Shown here in pieces: positions 38,745-50,892 of a DNA stretch of 64,000 nucleotides (positions are counted from its first letter, which is position 1; each line of letters starts with the position of its first letter). The notes under the pieces are model-generated. The model saw only the letters and a program-made list of their open reading frames with translations. It was not told where the DNA came from and searched no databases. The translations under genes were made by a program, and so were the position numbers. The stretch covers positions 77,380,686 to 77,444,685 of the forward strand of contig OZ007567.1 of assembly GCA_963931925.1 (NCBI GenBank), given 5' to 3'. The DNA is from Onchidella celtica (Eukaryota; Mollusca; Gastropoda; Systellommatophora; Onchidiidae).

Positions 38745-41120
38745 ACAATAACGTGATCTCTCTCACCTTGTTGGCAAAGTTGTTACAAGTAGGCAAGAGA
38801 ATCCATTCCGTTCTCACTGAAATATCCATTTTACCTACGGCGTAATGTGAATACATTTTACATTCGGTGTACAAAATCATAGGCGCAGTCGGATTTCTGT
38901 GTGTTCGTCGGCAGCAAATTTCTTGATAATTTGTTTCCCCTAACTACACCCACCCCCTTTTTTAAACCCGTAAAATCTATATTATTTCTTATATATATAA
39001 TAAATAATTGCGAGTTGCAAAACACACCAAAAAAGCTTTTGCAAAACACACCAAGAGCTCCCAAACACAACCACAACACTTGGAAACATGCGGTGTTCAT
39101 CTAAATTCGTGAAAAATATTGTACTTTGCAATGGAAGAATGAATTAAAATTGTGAGTATACACAGTCAGATTATGCTCAGTAAGGACAATTTTTGAAGAT
39201 GATCCCGTACTTTTTTCCATGCCACCTTTTTGTAATCTAATATCCTCAGCATTTCCTGGCCGTGTTTTGTAAACAAAAATCTTCTTCCGGTGTCAAATTT
39301 CGGTAATTTGGCAGCACTTTCCAGTGCAGCATCAAATCATCACTGTGAATAAAATAATGCCAATCAAGAGGCCCAGGAAAGCAGAATCATTTTGAATTGG
39401 CCTTAATTTGCTTGTAGTAGATCATTATGTCCATAAATTTAAAGTTACATACATCAACTAGCTGCTGTGACATGATAAGGGGAAAGAAACATAGACCGAA
39501 TTTTGATATTTCACATTAAACAATAATTTATATTTGCCTTTGCTTAACCATAAGCTGAAAGTCACGTCTGGACCTCTGCACCCATCCGCTTTCCAGTATT
39601 CTCAAATTTCACAAATCTTAAACGAATCGCTAGCCTGACTTAATGGCTAAAGCATCGGTTGCTGTGGGATTCGTTGCCTCGTCTATTTGGTGCTAAAAGC
39701 TCGTGCATTATAAATAATTTCACTTAAATGAGACTGGAAACCTTCCAGAGAGCCTGGCTATGCAAGGGGTGCATTAACATCTAGATATTGTGTGAGGGTT
39801 TGAAAACTGTCGCCCTTGGGACTTAAACGTTAAAAGTTTCGACAGTTTCAAGTGTTTATTTTAACAACAGAAATCTTCACCGTGCTTGACTGCCACAGCC
39901 CCTCGTCGTGACCGAATTTTATCCCAGTTTACAATACCTATGTTTGTCCTTGTGGTAAAATTGCTCTTGAAAAGGACAGAAAGAGATCTGAACTGTTAGA
40001 GAGGTAGGAAGTGAACAGGCGAAAGACGAATCTGAGAGACTGTGGACATATTACGTCATCAGCGAGAGGAGAGAGAATAGAGAGGACCAAGTGTTCAATG
40101 CCAACATGAATTCCCCATGGATGTTTCTCTAACGGTAAACCCTTGTTATAGCGTCCAATACACCACAGCAAACTCAAGCCTAATTGTGGATTCTACATGT
40201 AAACAGTTTACTCATACATAATAAAAACTGGCGCCACCTCCATTGATATTGAACCAGTTTGAGGAACCTTGTGAAGTCGCACCTGCCTACACTGCAGATG
40301 GCCTCTGGCGGCGACTAACTGCCTCAGATGTGGCATCCCTGTACTTGACATGAATCAGAATCTGGATGGTTTGTCTTAAAGGTAACTGACAACTGGAGTC
40401 AGGGAGACATAGGGCACACGGTGCAGAAGCTCAATGCCAGGGGTTAGTTACCCACGCACCTGGCGAACAGTTCTGTTCCATCTGCTGTCTACCTTTTAAT
40501 TTTATCCTAAGAACATCATTGACACTGATCAAATCTTCACCGAGTATTGCAAGTGGCACTGATTGGTAATTATGTCGCAGGCATTTTTTATATAACATTT
40601 AAATACTGTTTACGTTCATAGTGAGGCTGTGAATAACGGCATGTACAGACTTGCCAGCCAACGTTTTCGTAGGTTGATGAGGTGGAGGGTAAAAGTTTTA
40701 TCATGATGAACGTCATGTTTGCAAGAATATAACAGAATGAAGAACAATTCAGACTTAAACAATTTTTTTTTAAAAAGCTCATAATGTGAAAGCGACAGTA
40801 AAATAGAGAAGACGTAAGAAACACAAAAGAGATGAGAGAAAAGGATATGTTAAGATAAGAACCTTTTTTCTTCGTCTTTTTACTCTTTCTTCTTTGCACA
40901 AAAATGTCATCGATCAGATAGTTCACTACGGAAATCGCGGTGGCCGAAGCAAAACTGTCACCATGATCAGAAAACTACAAAGTGATGACCCTGGAGCCGA
41001 ATCTTTCCACTGGTCTTAATAATGTATTGTCACGCAGTGTTGGGATGTCATTCCAGCAATACATGGCTGTAGCAAGACACGTATACAGGTAATTTATGGT
41101 ACATCCAAAAACTTATGTTC
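38745..41120. other. Anonymous stretch without a supported gene
   Basis: AT-rich, with no repeat match noticed inside the window and no recognisable protein. Confidence 0.45.
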
Positions 41121-41126
41121 AAACGT

Positions 41127-41347
41127 AAGCAGATGGCGCACCAAATCAAGTCTGTTTTGTCTTGGTTTTTAGTGTGAAGTGTGAACTTTGGAATTAAGAG
41201 GGATTTCATGAACTGACCAGACTTTAAACACATCTGTCTCACTAGAACGCGAGCGACAGAACTGTCTTGAATCCGCTGGCGGAAAGAGAGACTTCGCCCA
41301 CAAACAGACAGTCAACTCAGACGCAAAACAGACGCCACCAGCCTTAA
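41127..41347. mobile_element. M1 MITE copy F
   Basis: It is flanked by TA on both sides. The left end AGCAGATGGCGCACC and the right end CGCCACCAGCCT (inverted AGGCTGGTGGCG) form the terminal repeats. The interior has CAAGTCTGTTTTGTCTTGG, CTGTCTCACTAG and GCTGGCGGAAAGAGAGAC. About 221 bp, non-coding. It is one of the more intact copies and useful for a consensus. Confidence 0.8.
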
Positions 41348-42439
41348 TGACATACCTCGGCAGTTGTCACGACAGATACTATATCTTCCAATAGAGCGTC
41401 TCCGCCATTTGAAAAACCTACAACATTCCTGTCCCTGCATTTAATGCTGGATTAAACAGTGTTGTATTCTTTTAGATGGCCAATGATGTATAGCAAGCGG
41501 GTGCAAAAGGATGATCATGACGACGCACAAATGTACGGGTGTATATTATTTTGATGAACCTTGCCGTAATGCACATTCCTGACGACTCCATTGTTCAGAA
41601 ACTGGGCGGGGCGGCTAGTGCACAAAGTCCTCTTTATATTAACGATGTTTTTATAGCCACCCGGTCCTATTCAGTTTCTCGATTTCCAAATGTTGCTGCC
41701 CTTGGCTATAAGCAACCTGCTTGTATGGAGCGCCAAGACCTATCCAAAACCAAGATGAACATTACGATGTATGTAAAGGGCACTGCAGCATATGAATTCA
41801 CTTACCGAAAGCTCTGGAGAAATCTGCACAAATCATCTCATGAGTACACAGGCTGAACATCTATTAAGGCAAACTCATTTTTTGAAAGCAATGATCTCAG
41901 GGACTACAGGTTGGTGCCTAGAAATTAGGAATACCGTAACATAAGTTTGGTGCAGTATAATCTCCACCATCAGAATACTGGTCTAGAGCCCGCTTGAATT
42001 AACCCTTTGTTCCCGACCATTCGAAGATTGCAAATTAAAAATACTTCTCTTTGATTAATTCATAACCAAAAAAAAAAAAAAAGAAATCACGAACTGAAAA
42101 GACAAATGAGAGGAGTTCGCCACCCCGTGGAGATGAAGTTTACAAGAAAAAGTATAGGACGAAATAGCAGTTCCGCCCTTTTTGTTAATGGTTAATTTCC
42201 GATAACGCCACACAATTTCCAGCGTAATTTTGTTGTTTTTTTTAATTTTCAATTTTCCTCCACGCAATATGGAATCTTTCCAGTGCACCAGAGAACAAAC
42301 AAACACCTCCACACATACATACATACAAACACACACACACATACACACTCCTATGTACTATCCACAGGTAAAAGTATCACCCTACTCCCCTTGTCTTAAT
42401 TTGTACCTTAATCAAAATCAGTGCCCCCCCCCCCCCAAC

Positions 42440-42595
42440 TATCCAGTCAAGACATCATGAACCTGTCTCTGACCCTGTCCTTATCCTTAACCCTAAACTT
42501 TTGTTTTTTACCGATTGAAGGGGGTAGGACGTAAGGATAGGGATGAGATTAGGATTAGTGTAAGGGATAGGTTTAGGGTATTTTGACTGGTGGTC
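42440..42595. other. Fold-back segment with CCAGTCAA arms and telomere-like words
   Basis: CCAGTCAAGACATC at the left and TTTTGACTGGTGG at the right are inverted. Between them are CCTTAACCCTAAAC and GGATAGGTTTAGGG words that also partly pair. It is not a telomeric array, as there is no run of perfect TTAGGG. Probably an old fold-back element. Confidence 0.4.
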
Positions 42596-42847
42596 GGGAC
42601 ATAGGGAATCTACCCAGACATACAACACAACGAGTACCTGTATGTGTCAGCTTACGATTTCTGTATAAGAACATTAAATATCTCCCTTAAATCCCAACTC
42701 GCTGCTATTTCAAGACCATGACCTCATCGACATGTAATCTTACTTTTGGACGAGCTGTCATGATAGTATCGTTTCACCAAACAGAAGTGAACAGAAGGAA
42801 GCAGAGGCTTGGGGGGAGACAGAGCACTAAGATAATAATTCAGCAAG

Positions 42848-42900
42848 GCGGCGGGTGCCGTAGCAGAGGTAGCGGGTTCAAGGCCCGTCTTGATCATATT
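42848..42900 (+). repeat. Degenerate tRNA-like SINE head
   Basis: TGCCGTAGCAGAGG and CGGGTTCAAGGCCCG resemble A and B boxes, but lie too close together for a tRNA. It is probably a deleted SINE head, lying 240 bp before the full SINE. Confidence 0.4.
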
Positions 42901-43087
42901 TCTCTTTCTTCCTTCTTTCGCTCCTGCTTTGCTTTTCTGAACGCTAACTAATTAGGCACAACAACTTTAATTCGCCTCATATTTTCTCTGAATTATCGTT
43001 TCACCAAAGTATATCTCCACTGTTTCAAGCATTTAACCTATTAGCTTTGGCTTATTGTTAGGGGACTGCGGTATGTATGCGGACTGC

Positions 43088-43380
43088 GGGGACAAGGTGG
43101 TCTAGAGGCAGTGTGCTCGCCTCTCATGCCAGGGGTACCGGGTTCAAAACCCGGCCGGTGCAGGCATGTTGGAAGTTTGGGATTTTTTCTCATATTTTCG
43201 TGTCCCTGATCTCATTGGGGGGTAGGATCGAGTACCTAGACTTCTCGGATAAGGACGAAAAAAATTCGAAGGGCCCGTGTGCACGTTGCGCACTTTAAAG
43301 ATACCTTGGCAGTTGGAAATCGAAAAGAGTAGGCCGAACTGGCCGCTGCCTGGGCAAAATCAAATAAAATTCATCCCTAT
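43088..43380 (+). mobile_element. tRNA-derived SINE
   Basis: The head (43088-43163) carries a pol III A box TGGTCTAGAGG at 43098 and a B box GGTTCAAAACC at 43141, with a CCGG..CCGG stem around it. The acceptor arms do not pair, so it is not a working tRNA gene. The body has the phrase CCCGTGTGCACGTTGCGCAC and then CTGCCTGGGCAAAATCAAAT, like the conserved central part of SINEs widespread in molluscs. I recall that body as the Nin/Nin-DC type, not checked. It ends near a C-rich tract. Confidence 0.8.
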
Positions 43381-43421
43381 CACTCCCTCCCCCCCCCCTC
43401 ATCCCCCCCCCAAAAAAAAAC

Positions 43422-43555
43422 GTCGACCGGCGCTGCACTGTGGCGACGACATGCTTGCTCCAATTGTAACTGGGTGCAATCACACGAAAGGCAAATTTCC
43501 CAAATGGGATTAAAGTAGTATACAAACACAAATACAAATACAGATACCAAGTATA
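43422..43555 (+). mobile_element. SINE/LINE 3' end with AAATAC tail
   Basis: GTCGACCGGCGCTGCACTG, CTCCAATTGTAACTGGGTGC, GGCAAATTTCCCAAATGGG and then ATTAAAG with ACAAATACAAATAC repeats. The same unit lies in reverse orientation at 28.85-28.98 kb, which confirms it as a repeat with a hexanucleotide tail. Confidence 0.7.
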
Positions 43556-43559
43556 AGCT

Positions 43560-45175
43560 CCAGCTGAACACTAAAACAACTCAGTGTTTGGCTTTGTAGT
43601 TGGACTACCTACGGCCCATAACAACAACCCCTAAGTTTGTTGTCTTCAATGTACCAGCAACTCCGCCAAGCCTATCCACCTGTTTGTATCATACGTCTAT
43701 CGCCTTCCCATTCTTGAGGTCAAAGCCATACGAGATAATTGGAAGAGAAGAAAAAAAAGAGGGGGGGGGGGGATAAAACTGCAATGTCAACTCCTTTTCA
43801 ACGCTACCCATTTTTAAGACCAATTTATTTCCATGGCCGTGTCTTCAATATGAATTATAAACTCGTCTCTTAAACAGGAAAGGGCATAATATGAAGGATT
43901 GGAGGGGCATTTTACACACAATGATTACTAGAAAGACATTTTTCATGATCTTGCAAATTTTTTTTAAGTTTACACAGCAAATGTTTCATGACAAGGGGCA
44001 GAGTAAACCGCGGCACAAGTAGAGAAAAACGAATGAATATCCCTTGTAAATGCTTGCACTTGATGTTTACAAAAGCCAGTATCAAGATGTTTCCTGTTCT
44101 GGAGACTGTGGGCGATACTAATACTTTACTTGAGTTGATCAGGAAATACGACTGCAGTGTGAAATGGCCAAAGTGAAGATCGTCACAAAGTTTGTTTTGT
44201 TTTTTTGGTTAGCAAATATTAGTTTTGTTGTTCAGTTTCAATATTTACTTTTGTGTTTACAAGAGGCTTGTCAGACGTTCCAAGCTACATAAAACGCTTG
44301 ATGATAACCATGGGTGAATGGATGGCCCTTTATGCCAGCTCATGGACAGTTTGAGTTCGAGTTTGGAGCTAAGGAAAAGCAAGACGATAGACAAAATATT
44401 ATGACAGAACGATAGTACAGAGGAAGACCCTACCAGAAGCGCCTACCAACCCCACCCCCAGGCCATGAACAGAAACCAAATTAAAGGCAAGAATTCAACA
44501 GTCCTCAACGTTTTGAGACCATGATAAATATGAATAAAAATAATGCTTCAGTTGAAGACAACAAAAGAATGAACAGAGAAGAAACTGTGTGTAACTCGTA
44601 CAGTTGTAATCGTATGTGCCCTCTTTTACATTGAGAGACGTACACCCAATGCAGTAGTAAACTACATCCAGAACTCCTTCACCCAGGGGAGGGGTGACCT
44701 TCGAACGCTGCCTTGTTTAGAGAGGGGGAAGTTAGGGCGGGGGTGGAGGGGGTAGTTTCATGATCAGGTTAAGGAGGCGGGGGCGGCAGAATTAGCAAAC
44801 GTAAGAGACCTTTTCCCTTTCAACTTTAGGTCACTCTGTTTCCTTTTCTGTCGTGTTATGGAAAACACTCTTTTTAGGGGACCATAGCCCAATTACTACA
44901 ATGCCAAATAGAGAACTATGGGAAACGACTGTATAAGCCCAAAACCAAAATTTCACAAAAAGCTTTATTCTTTGTTCAATTTCCACTTACCCATAACCAA
45001 AACAAAGGAACAGTCGTACAAAATTATAACCCAGACACAAAGACAAAAGAGTCCAGACTATTCTATAGAATGATATTAGGTGCTGAATTTGTCCCAGATT
45101 GGCACATGACGGGCCCTCTTCGTGCAATACCGCAGCACTTTGAAAGTGAGGAAATGGCGAAGGAAGACGAATTGT
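43560..45175. other. Anonymous stretch without a supported gene
   Basis: It has a 12-G tract at 43761-43772 and G-rich sequence near 44720-44780. No gene seen. A possible left extension of M3 copy 1 was not recognised. Confidence 0.4.
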
Positions 45176-45180
45176 ACCTG

Positions 45181-45412
45181 TATATTGAGGGTTGGCAACC
45201 AGAATGTTTTATGTTCAAAATAGACAAACTGAGAAAAACGTGTTTGAAACTGGTAACTTTAATGAAAAAATTGCAGTAATTTCAACACCGACAAATAGCT
45301 TTATTAGGTTATGAAATAAAGTCACACACCTTGTGTCTCGGATATCTACAGGCATGTAAGAGCAATGAAAAAAATTGGACATAACATCATCCTGGTTGTT
45401 AGCCCTCGATAT
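45181..45412. mobile_element. M3 MITE copy 1
   Basis: The left end reads TATATTGAGGGTTGGCAACC and the inverted right end TATCGAGGGCTAACAACC, about 25 bp of terminal inverted repeat. The interior (TAGCTTTATTAGGTTATG, AATAAAGTCACACACC, GATATCTACAGGCATG) matches the copy at 47.16 kb in the same orientation. Non-coding. Confidence 0.8.
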
Positions 45413-45531
45413 GATGGTGAGGGAGAGAGAGAGAGAGGGAGAGAGAGAGACAGAGAAAGAGACAGAGAAAGTGGGGTAGCCTATAAAACTTGAAAATTCA
45501 AGAGGAAATGCCATTGTTTTATTGAGGGATA

Positions 45532-45755
45532 TCGTGACCTTAGTTCTTGTCGGTTCCAACTCCAGTTTTTGCACCACTGAAAAATTCGACATTAAACATT
45601 TGCAGCTTTCGTATTATGACAGGAGTTAGAATAAATCCGAACTGTGAAACAACTTGATAAGTGCCACAATGCATTTTAAATACTTCTTCTTCTACATACT
45701 AAAAGATCTCCAGTCTTTCAGAAAATGGAGATACAAACAAGAACTAAAGTCGCGA
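45532..45755. mobile_element. M2 MITE copy 5
   Basis: TA flanks both sides. The left end TCGTGACCTTAGTTCTTG and the right end CAAGAACTAAAGTCGCGA are inverted repeats. This copy lies in the opposite orientation to most others: CCAACTCCAGTTTTTGCAC comes first and CTAAAAGATCTCCAGTC last. 224 bp, non-coding. Confidence 0.87.
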
Positions 45756-46193
45756 TATAATATAGACAAACAGTGATATTTCCGCTAATAATATCTAGAT
45801 CTAGTACACTAGTCAATGCCTCTACCTCTCTGCCTCTGCCGTCCTTGGCTTACATCTATAGCCGCCGTCTCTCTCACTTTTATAAACACACATGGGCACA
45901 CACGGGCCTACCTGAGCCTGCAGATTTATCGCACAGATCAAGACAAAAGTTTACACGCGATATTTTCCTTCTTTTTTTTTTTTAATCAAAAGACATGGAC
46001 ATATCTAGCTTTTCATTTGCCATACAGCTAGACAATACGTCAAACATGTATGGCTTTGCTACGTAGCATTATGTTTGATGCCTGAGCATTTGTTTCGAAT
46101 ATATTATTCTCCCATTCATTTGTGTTCATACCCGAGTTTTTAGTGACTGGTTAGGCTGGTTATGGCCATTTATAAAGTACATGCGCTCGTTTT

Positions 46194-46272
46194 AGGGGAT
46201 TTTTTTCAAAGCACTTTTTTAGGGGATTTTTTTCAAAGCACTTTTTAGGGGATTTTTTTCAAAGCACTTTTT
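46194..46272. repeat. 26-27 bp tandem repeat, three units
   Basis: Three nearly identical units of AGGGGATTTTTTTC followed by AAAGCACTTTTT. They differ only in the length of the T runs, so this is a recent expansion. Confidence 0.93.
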
Positions 46273-46389
46273 AAATTATATTAACTGGACAACATCGATA
46301 CCTCAATCAAAGTTTTGAAAAAGAAAAATAAATGTTACAAAAAGGTAAAATTAACATAATAAAATTAAGAAAAAGTTAACATAAACAAA

Positions 46390-46497
46390 ATCATCATCAT
46401 CATCAGTTGCCCTGTCTGGAACAGACATTGGCGGTCATGGTTCTCCACTCGGATCTGTCATCAGCCAACCTCAAGAAGGAGTTGTTGTGGCGTTTAT
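46390..46497 (-). mobile_element. LINE C-terminal fragment with GAT tail
   Basis: On the minus strand this reads DRSEWRTMTANVCSRQGN and then a stop whose bases merge into a run of GAT triplets (46390-46405 on the plus strand). A basic RSxWRxM ending followed by a short trinucleotide tail is typical of the last residues of RTE/Jockey-like LINEs. Nothing longer is recognisable upstream, so the copy is a small 5'-truncated remnant. It could belong to the same broad group as the LINE at 61-63 kb, but its C-terminus differs (no zinc finger seen). Confidence 0.62.
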
Positions 46498-47156
46498 TAT
46501 AATAAAAATAAAAGTGTAAAAAATTTAAAATAAAACAATCCCCCCCTTGCAGCATTTCTTCGTCGATATTATTCTGAGTGTTCTCTAATGGACGTGGGTT
46601 TTTTTCCCTTCGTCTTTTCTGTTCTTTTTACGCGATGTCGATACTGAACAAAATACAATGTATTATACCGGATTTTATAACCACGGCTGCTGGCGAAGGA
46701 GAACATAGTTACACTCAGAGCCACCACGACCTTGTGAAAGCAGCTACGTACCGTTTTGATGGCTCCCAGTGACATGCAACAAGCAACACATCATTACATT
46801 CAGCATGTTAATTTCTTCGGGGTCGGATCATTAAAGCCACTCGCCACATATTATATAATGCGTCTTACGTGCAAATAGTACTGGCGTGGGGTGTCCAAGA
46901 AAGTCTTACTTACTTTCTTTTTACCCAGGCAGACAAACCGAAAGAATACCTTGCGGGTTTTTTTCCTCACACTATCTACCCTAGTGCAGTGGTTCTCAAG
47001 CGGGTGGCATTTGCGCCCCCTCCCCCCCCCCCCTCCCCCATTTTTCAGCCACGGGAGGAATTTTTAGCCAGGGGAGAAAATCTGGAGAAATGTCAGTCAG
47101 AGATGCAACGCCAAACTGGAAATGAATGTACTCTGCACACTGCATATAGATACAGT

Positions 47157-47394
47157 ATATATCGAGGGCTGGCAACCAGAATGTTTTGTGTCCAAAAGGG
47201 TCAAATTGAGTAAAAACCAGTTTGAAATTTGAAACCTTAATGAAAATTCAAATAACTGCAGTAAGTTCAACACTGTCACATGAACAGCTTTATTGGGTTA
47301 TAAAATAAAGTCACACACCCCGTGTCTTGGATATTTACAGGCATTTAAGAGCAGTGAATAAAATAACCCATTCTGGTTGATAACCCTAGATATA
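47157..47394. mobile_element. M3 MITE copy 2
   Basis: The left end TATATCGAGGGCTGGCAACC is inverted at the right as CTGGTTGATAACCCTAG followed by ATATA. The interior matches copy 1 with moderate divergence. TA-rich flanks make the exact target duplication ambiguous; TA is possible, which would suggest a Tc1/mariner relative. Confidence 0.8.
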
Positions 47395-47671
47395 TCAAAT
47401 GAAACACTAAATCTTTACACATGCCAGCACAAGATGGGCGATCACGAAGTAACAGTTCGCTTGAAAAAAAACTGCAGATCCCGTTTTGGGACCGTCCATT
47501 TACTGAGGTTTGAAAAGCGTACCTGTGTTAAAGAGAAACGCATTTTCGTAAATTGTTTCAATAATTACCATTGTAAAAGTATAATGGTGAAAACAATGAT
47601 AGCATAGCAACTCACAACGGGGGCGGAATTGAGGAAAACTGGGGTCGCACGGGAAGAATGTGGCCTGGGAC

Positions 47672-47855
47672 CAGTGGCGAAGCTACATTTTTGGGATCCT
47701 GAAGCTTGCAATGTTATGAGGCCCCTTCGCAATCAACAACAATAGGACAACATCCAAAATTCACTCACTGAAAAAAAGCTTCATCATCAGGGCCCTTCCG
47801 GGATAAGAGTCCCTGAAGCTTAAACTTCATTACTTTCACAGTAGATCCGCCACTG
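47672..47855. mobile_element. hAT-like MITE with 8-bp target duplication
   Basis: It starts CAGTGGCGAAGCTAC and the other end reads in reverse CAGTGGCGGATCTACTG, a terminal pair typical of hAT elements. The flanks CCTGGGAC (47664-47671) and CCTGTGAC (47856-47863) match at 7 of 8 bases, the length expected for hAT insertion. At 184 bp it is non-autonomous. Confidence 0.85.
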
Positions 47856-48089
47856 CCTGTGACTCCGAGAACCACTTGTCTGGTGTCTGCCTAACGACCC
47901 TGGCTGAGCTATCTGCATGCCTTCGTAATCTTTACAGCACAAAAACAAGTTAGATTAAGCAATTAGGGCGATTATACTTCAAAACGAAGAGGGGACGAAA
48001 TAACACGGTTAAGGGGATTGCCCGTTCATATAGACTTTCTGTCATCACACCACTGCATAATATTCTTTTACTGTCCTCGTTCACCTGAT

Positions 48090-48136
<47 letters not shown>

Positions 48137-48151
48137 AATATCTGTCTATCC

Positions 48152-48193
<42 letters not shown>

Positions 48194-48298
48194 TTATCTA
48201 TCTATTTCTGTCTTTCTCTTTCTCTCTCTCTCTTTCTTTCTTTCTCTCTCTCTCTTTGTATCTCTCTATCTCTCTTTCCCTCTCCCTGTCTTTCTGTG

Positions 48299-48342
<44 letters not shown>
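48090..48342. repeat. CT-ATCT-CT compound microsatellite
   Basis: CT units (48092-48135), ATCT units to about 48207, then CT with TTTC and CCCT interruptions to 48342. Confidence 0.96.
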
Positions 48343-48346
<4 letters not shown>

Positions 48347-48429
48347 CCCAATTTCCTTAGGTTCAAGAATGCATAACAGCAGCCAGTGCATTCCTCCAAA
48401 ACTACTTTGTCCTCATCTTTAAAAAAAAA

Positions 48430-50240
48430 AAAAAAAACTCAGATATCTCACATTTTTGTTTTTGTTTGTGCTAAAACATTCTGTTTCCCTTGTTTACACA
48501 TATAATTATATCTAGTATTTCAAAGCAGGTGTTCAAATTTTACTTTGACATAGCCAAAAAAGTGCCCTATTCATCACTGCTTTGCACAGATACCAGCATT
48601 CTTCCGTCTCGTTCCCAATCTACACTCACATTTGCCCCCTCCCTGGGCCACACTAAAAGCGCACTTTGCACTCGACAAAGGTTTTTGTCGATTCACAAGG
48701 CAATGAATACCCCACCCAGCTGGTGCTAAGCGTTCTTCTCCATAAATAAGACAGGATAATTTGATCCTTTCATTTGTAGGATACTTTGGTCTTCAAACAG
48801 GGCCCTATGACGGGATAACAGTTAACCCTCCCCCCCTCACCTCCTGCATAAAAAATTGGCAAATCGGAACACCCAACTGTGTCTGTACTCTCTTCCCCCC
48901 ATGTTCACTGCAGAATGTTTCCTTCCGACTTTCGCACGTATTCTCTCATTCTCTCTATCTCTCTCTCTCTCTCTTTCTTTCCTCATCGCTCTCTCTCTCT
49001 CTCCTTCACATATCCCTCTCTCTTACCCTCCTTCTGTCTCTCTTATTCATCTTTCTGTCTCTCTCTTCCCCCGCCCCTCTCCCTCTTTTCTCTCTCTCTC
49101 CCCCTCACCCTTATTCTGTCTCGCTTTCTCTCCCCCCCCCCCTCTCTGTCTCCTCTCTCTCTCTCTCTCTTTCTCTCGATATAACAGCCATCCACTTTTC
49201 GTTTTTTTTACATGCGATCTATTTATCAATAGTGTCATAAAATTGAAAACCTCTTTAACAAATAAACCCCATCTTCAAGTAAATGGACAAAGAAAAAAAA
49301 ACGAAGGGAATGAAATTCATTATTCCTTGAACCTTAAAGAAAGACAAGACATTTTGACATAAAGAAACACTGATAGTTGTAGTTGAGAGGTTCAGAATTA
49401 GAGGGGGATATGGGTGCTATTTGACTGCTTTAGAGAGAAAAAAAAAAAAAGCGGAAAAAGTCATTTAAGTATAAACCAATCGAATTTAATATTAAATGAT
49501 TTACTCTAAGAGTTGATGTCAGTATTGCAAACGTTTATTTAATTCCATGGGTTTATACTGAAGCGATCTTTTTTTGATGAGGAAAAATATGATGAATCTC
49601 AAAGCCAACGAGCGTGTATTCCAGCCTGATTAGAATCTAATATATAGACAACTCTTGGAGATTTAGCGTTGTTAAAATCTCCCCAGGCGGCGAGTGGTGT
49701 CAAAGACAGGTAACTGAAGACAAACACGATGTGTTTTTTTATGATTTCGTTTGGTTTGCATTCACAAGTGCAGAAACTCGAAATGTAAACCGGAAAAGGC
49801 TTGTTGTAGCGTTCGATGAACGCATTACTTCACAATACTACAATGAAATGTTGCACCGCACCATCATGTTATTTAAAACCAATGGAAAACGTGGCAAACA
49901 GACAGACTGCACATTTTTTTCCCATCTGCTTTTCAGACCGGGCCTTATTAATGCAAAACCATTAAACTTGAAAGGCATGTTATTGCTTTCATTAAACGCC
50001 TCATTACACATTACTATAATTATTATGAAAACTAGTTAGCCTGTTGATTAAGAGAATACATGGATGTGATACTTAACGTTGCTTTTCGACCAGCAACGTG
50101 TAAAGGGATACGAAGAACAAAGAGCTGGAGGATGAAATTTTCGATCAAACTTTTCGATTTCACTCGATAAAAATACGGGTTTTTCCCCTTTTTCTTGTGT
50201 GGTTTACAGAATCGCAAATATAAAACAATCCTCTGGTATC
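48430..50240. other. Anonymous DNA around a CT-rich block
   Basis: Outside the CT block this is AT-rich, with A runs at 48421 and 49439. No gene recognised. Confidence 0.4.
48950..49176. repeat. Imperfect CT-rich block
   Basis: Pyrimidine-rich on the plus strand with C tracts (11 C at 49132). Three overlapping frames of up to 168 codons are compositional artefacts. Confidence 0.93.
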
Positions 50241-50244
50241 ATAC

Positions 50245-50332
50245 TAAGCCCGGCACGTCACAGCCAGTTGCTGCCAGCAGAAAGTACACCCAAAATATAT
50301 TGGCAGAAGCTGACAGTGTCCGGCCGGGCTTA
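50245..50332. other. 88-bp hairpin with TAAGCCCGG stem
   Basis: TAAGCCCGG at the left pairs with CCGGGCTTA at the right, with further inner pairing (CTGCCA with TTGGCAG). It may be a miniature fold-back element or a folded RNA. Only one copy is seen. Confidence 0.4.
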
Positions 50333-50892
50333 TTATGATAGGGTGTTCCCGGATTTACTAAGAAAATAGAGGAAATTATGAGGTCCACTTCTTGTCTTCA
50401 GGAGCTCACCGTGCCGTTCAGGGCTCAGTATGGTATCCCTTTCCCCCGGACTAAATTTTTGCCGAAATGGACGTGTCTACCTAACATATCGTCAAAAATT
50501 CAGGCAGGACACAAAGTGTCAAAATTTTTGGGCACCCAGCCTAAGAGTTAAGGCGCTTATAATATAATATATGTTCATCCTCCAGGCCCCATTATATTAA
50601 GATGCTGCACTCGATCGCAAAAATCATTTAAGACCCAAGGAAAGAGTGGCAAATAGACACTCTGCACCTTTTTCCCCTTACCTGCCTTGCCTCTAGACCC
50701 GGGCCATATTAAACGTCCTTACTTCCAAGCCATAAGGCTTGCAGATAGAGAGATTCATTGTTCTCCGGGCTGTATTTGTGTACACATGCATCCCTTCTCT
50801 ATTTAGAGAACCATAAACATTTCTGATTTTTTTCCCCTTTAGTTCTCTATTGCACACGAAAATCTGGGGTCCTGTAATAATTGCATTTAGAT

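Larger units (their letters stand above)
46987..47875. mobile_element. Possible larger hAT-like element enclosing M3 copy 2 and the 184-bp hAT MITE
   Basis: CAGTGGTTCTCAAGCGGG at 46987 matches the hAT end seen at 50893, and GAGAACCACTTG near 47864-47875 could be its inverted partner. Flanking 8-mers agree only at about 5 of 8, so the right boundary is uncertain. If real, it is a host into which two smaller elements inserted. Confidence 0.4.

Noticed and set aside
42480..42600. Interstitial telomere
   Set aside because: Words such as CCCTAAAC and TTTAGGG occur singly, not as a tandem TTAGGG array.
43088..43163. A tRNA gene
   Set aside because: Both pol III boxes are present, but the acceptor arms do not pair and a SINE body follows, so it is tRNA-derived rather than a tRNA gene.
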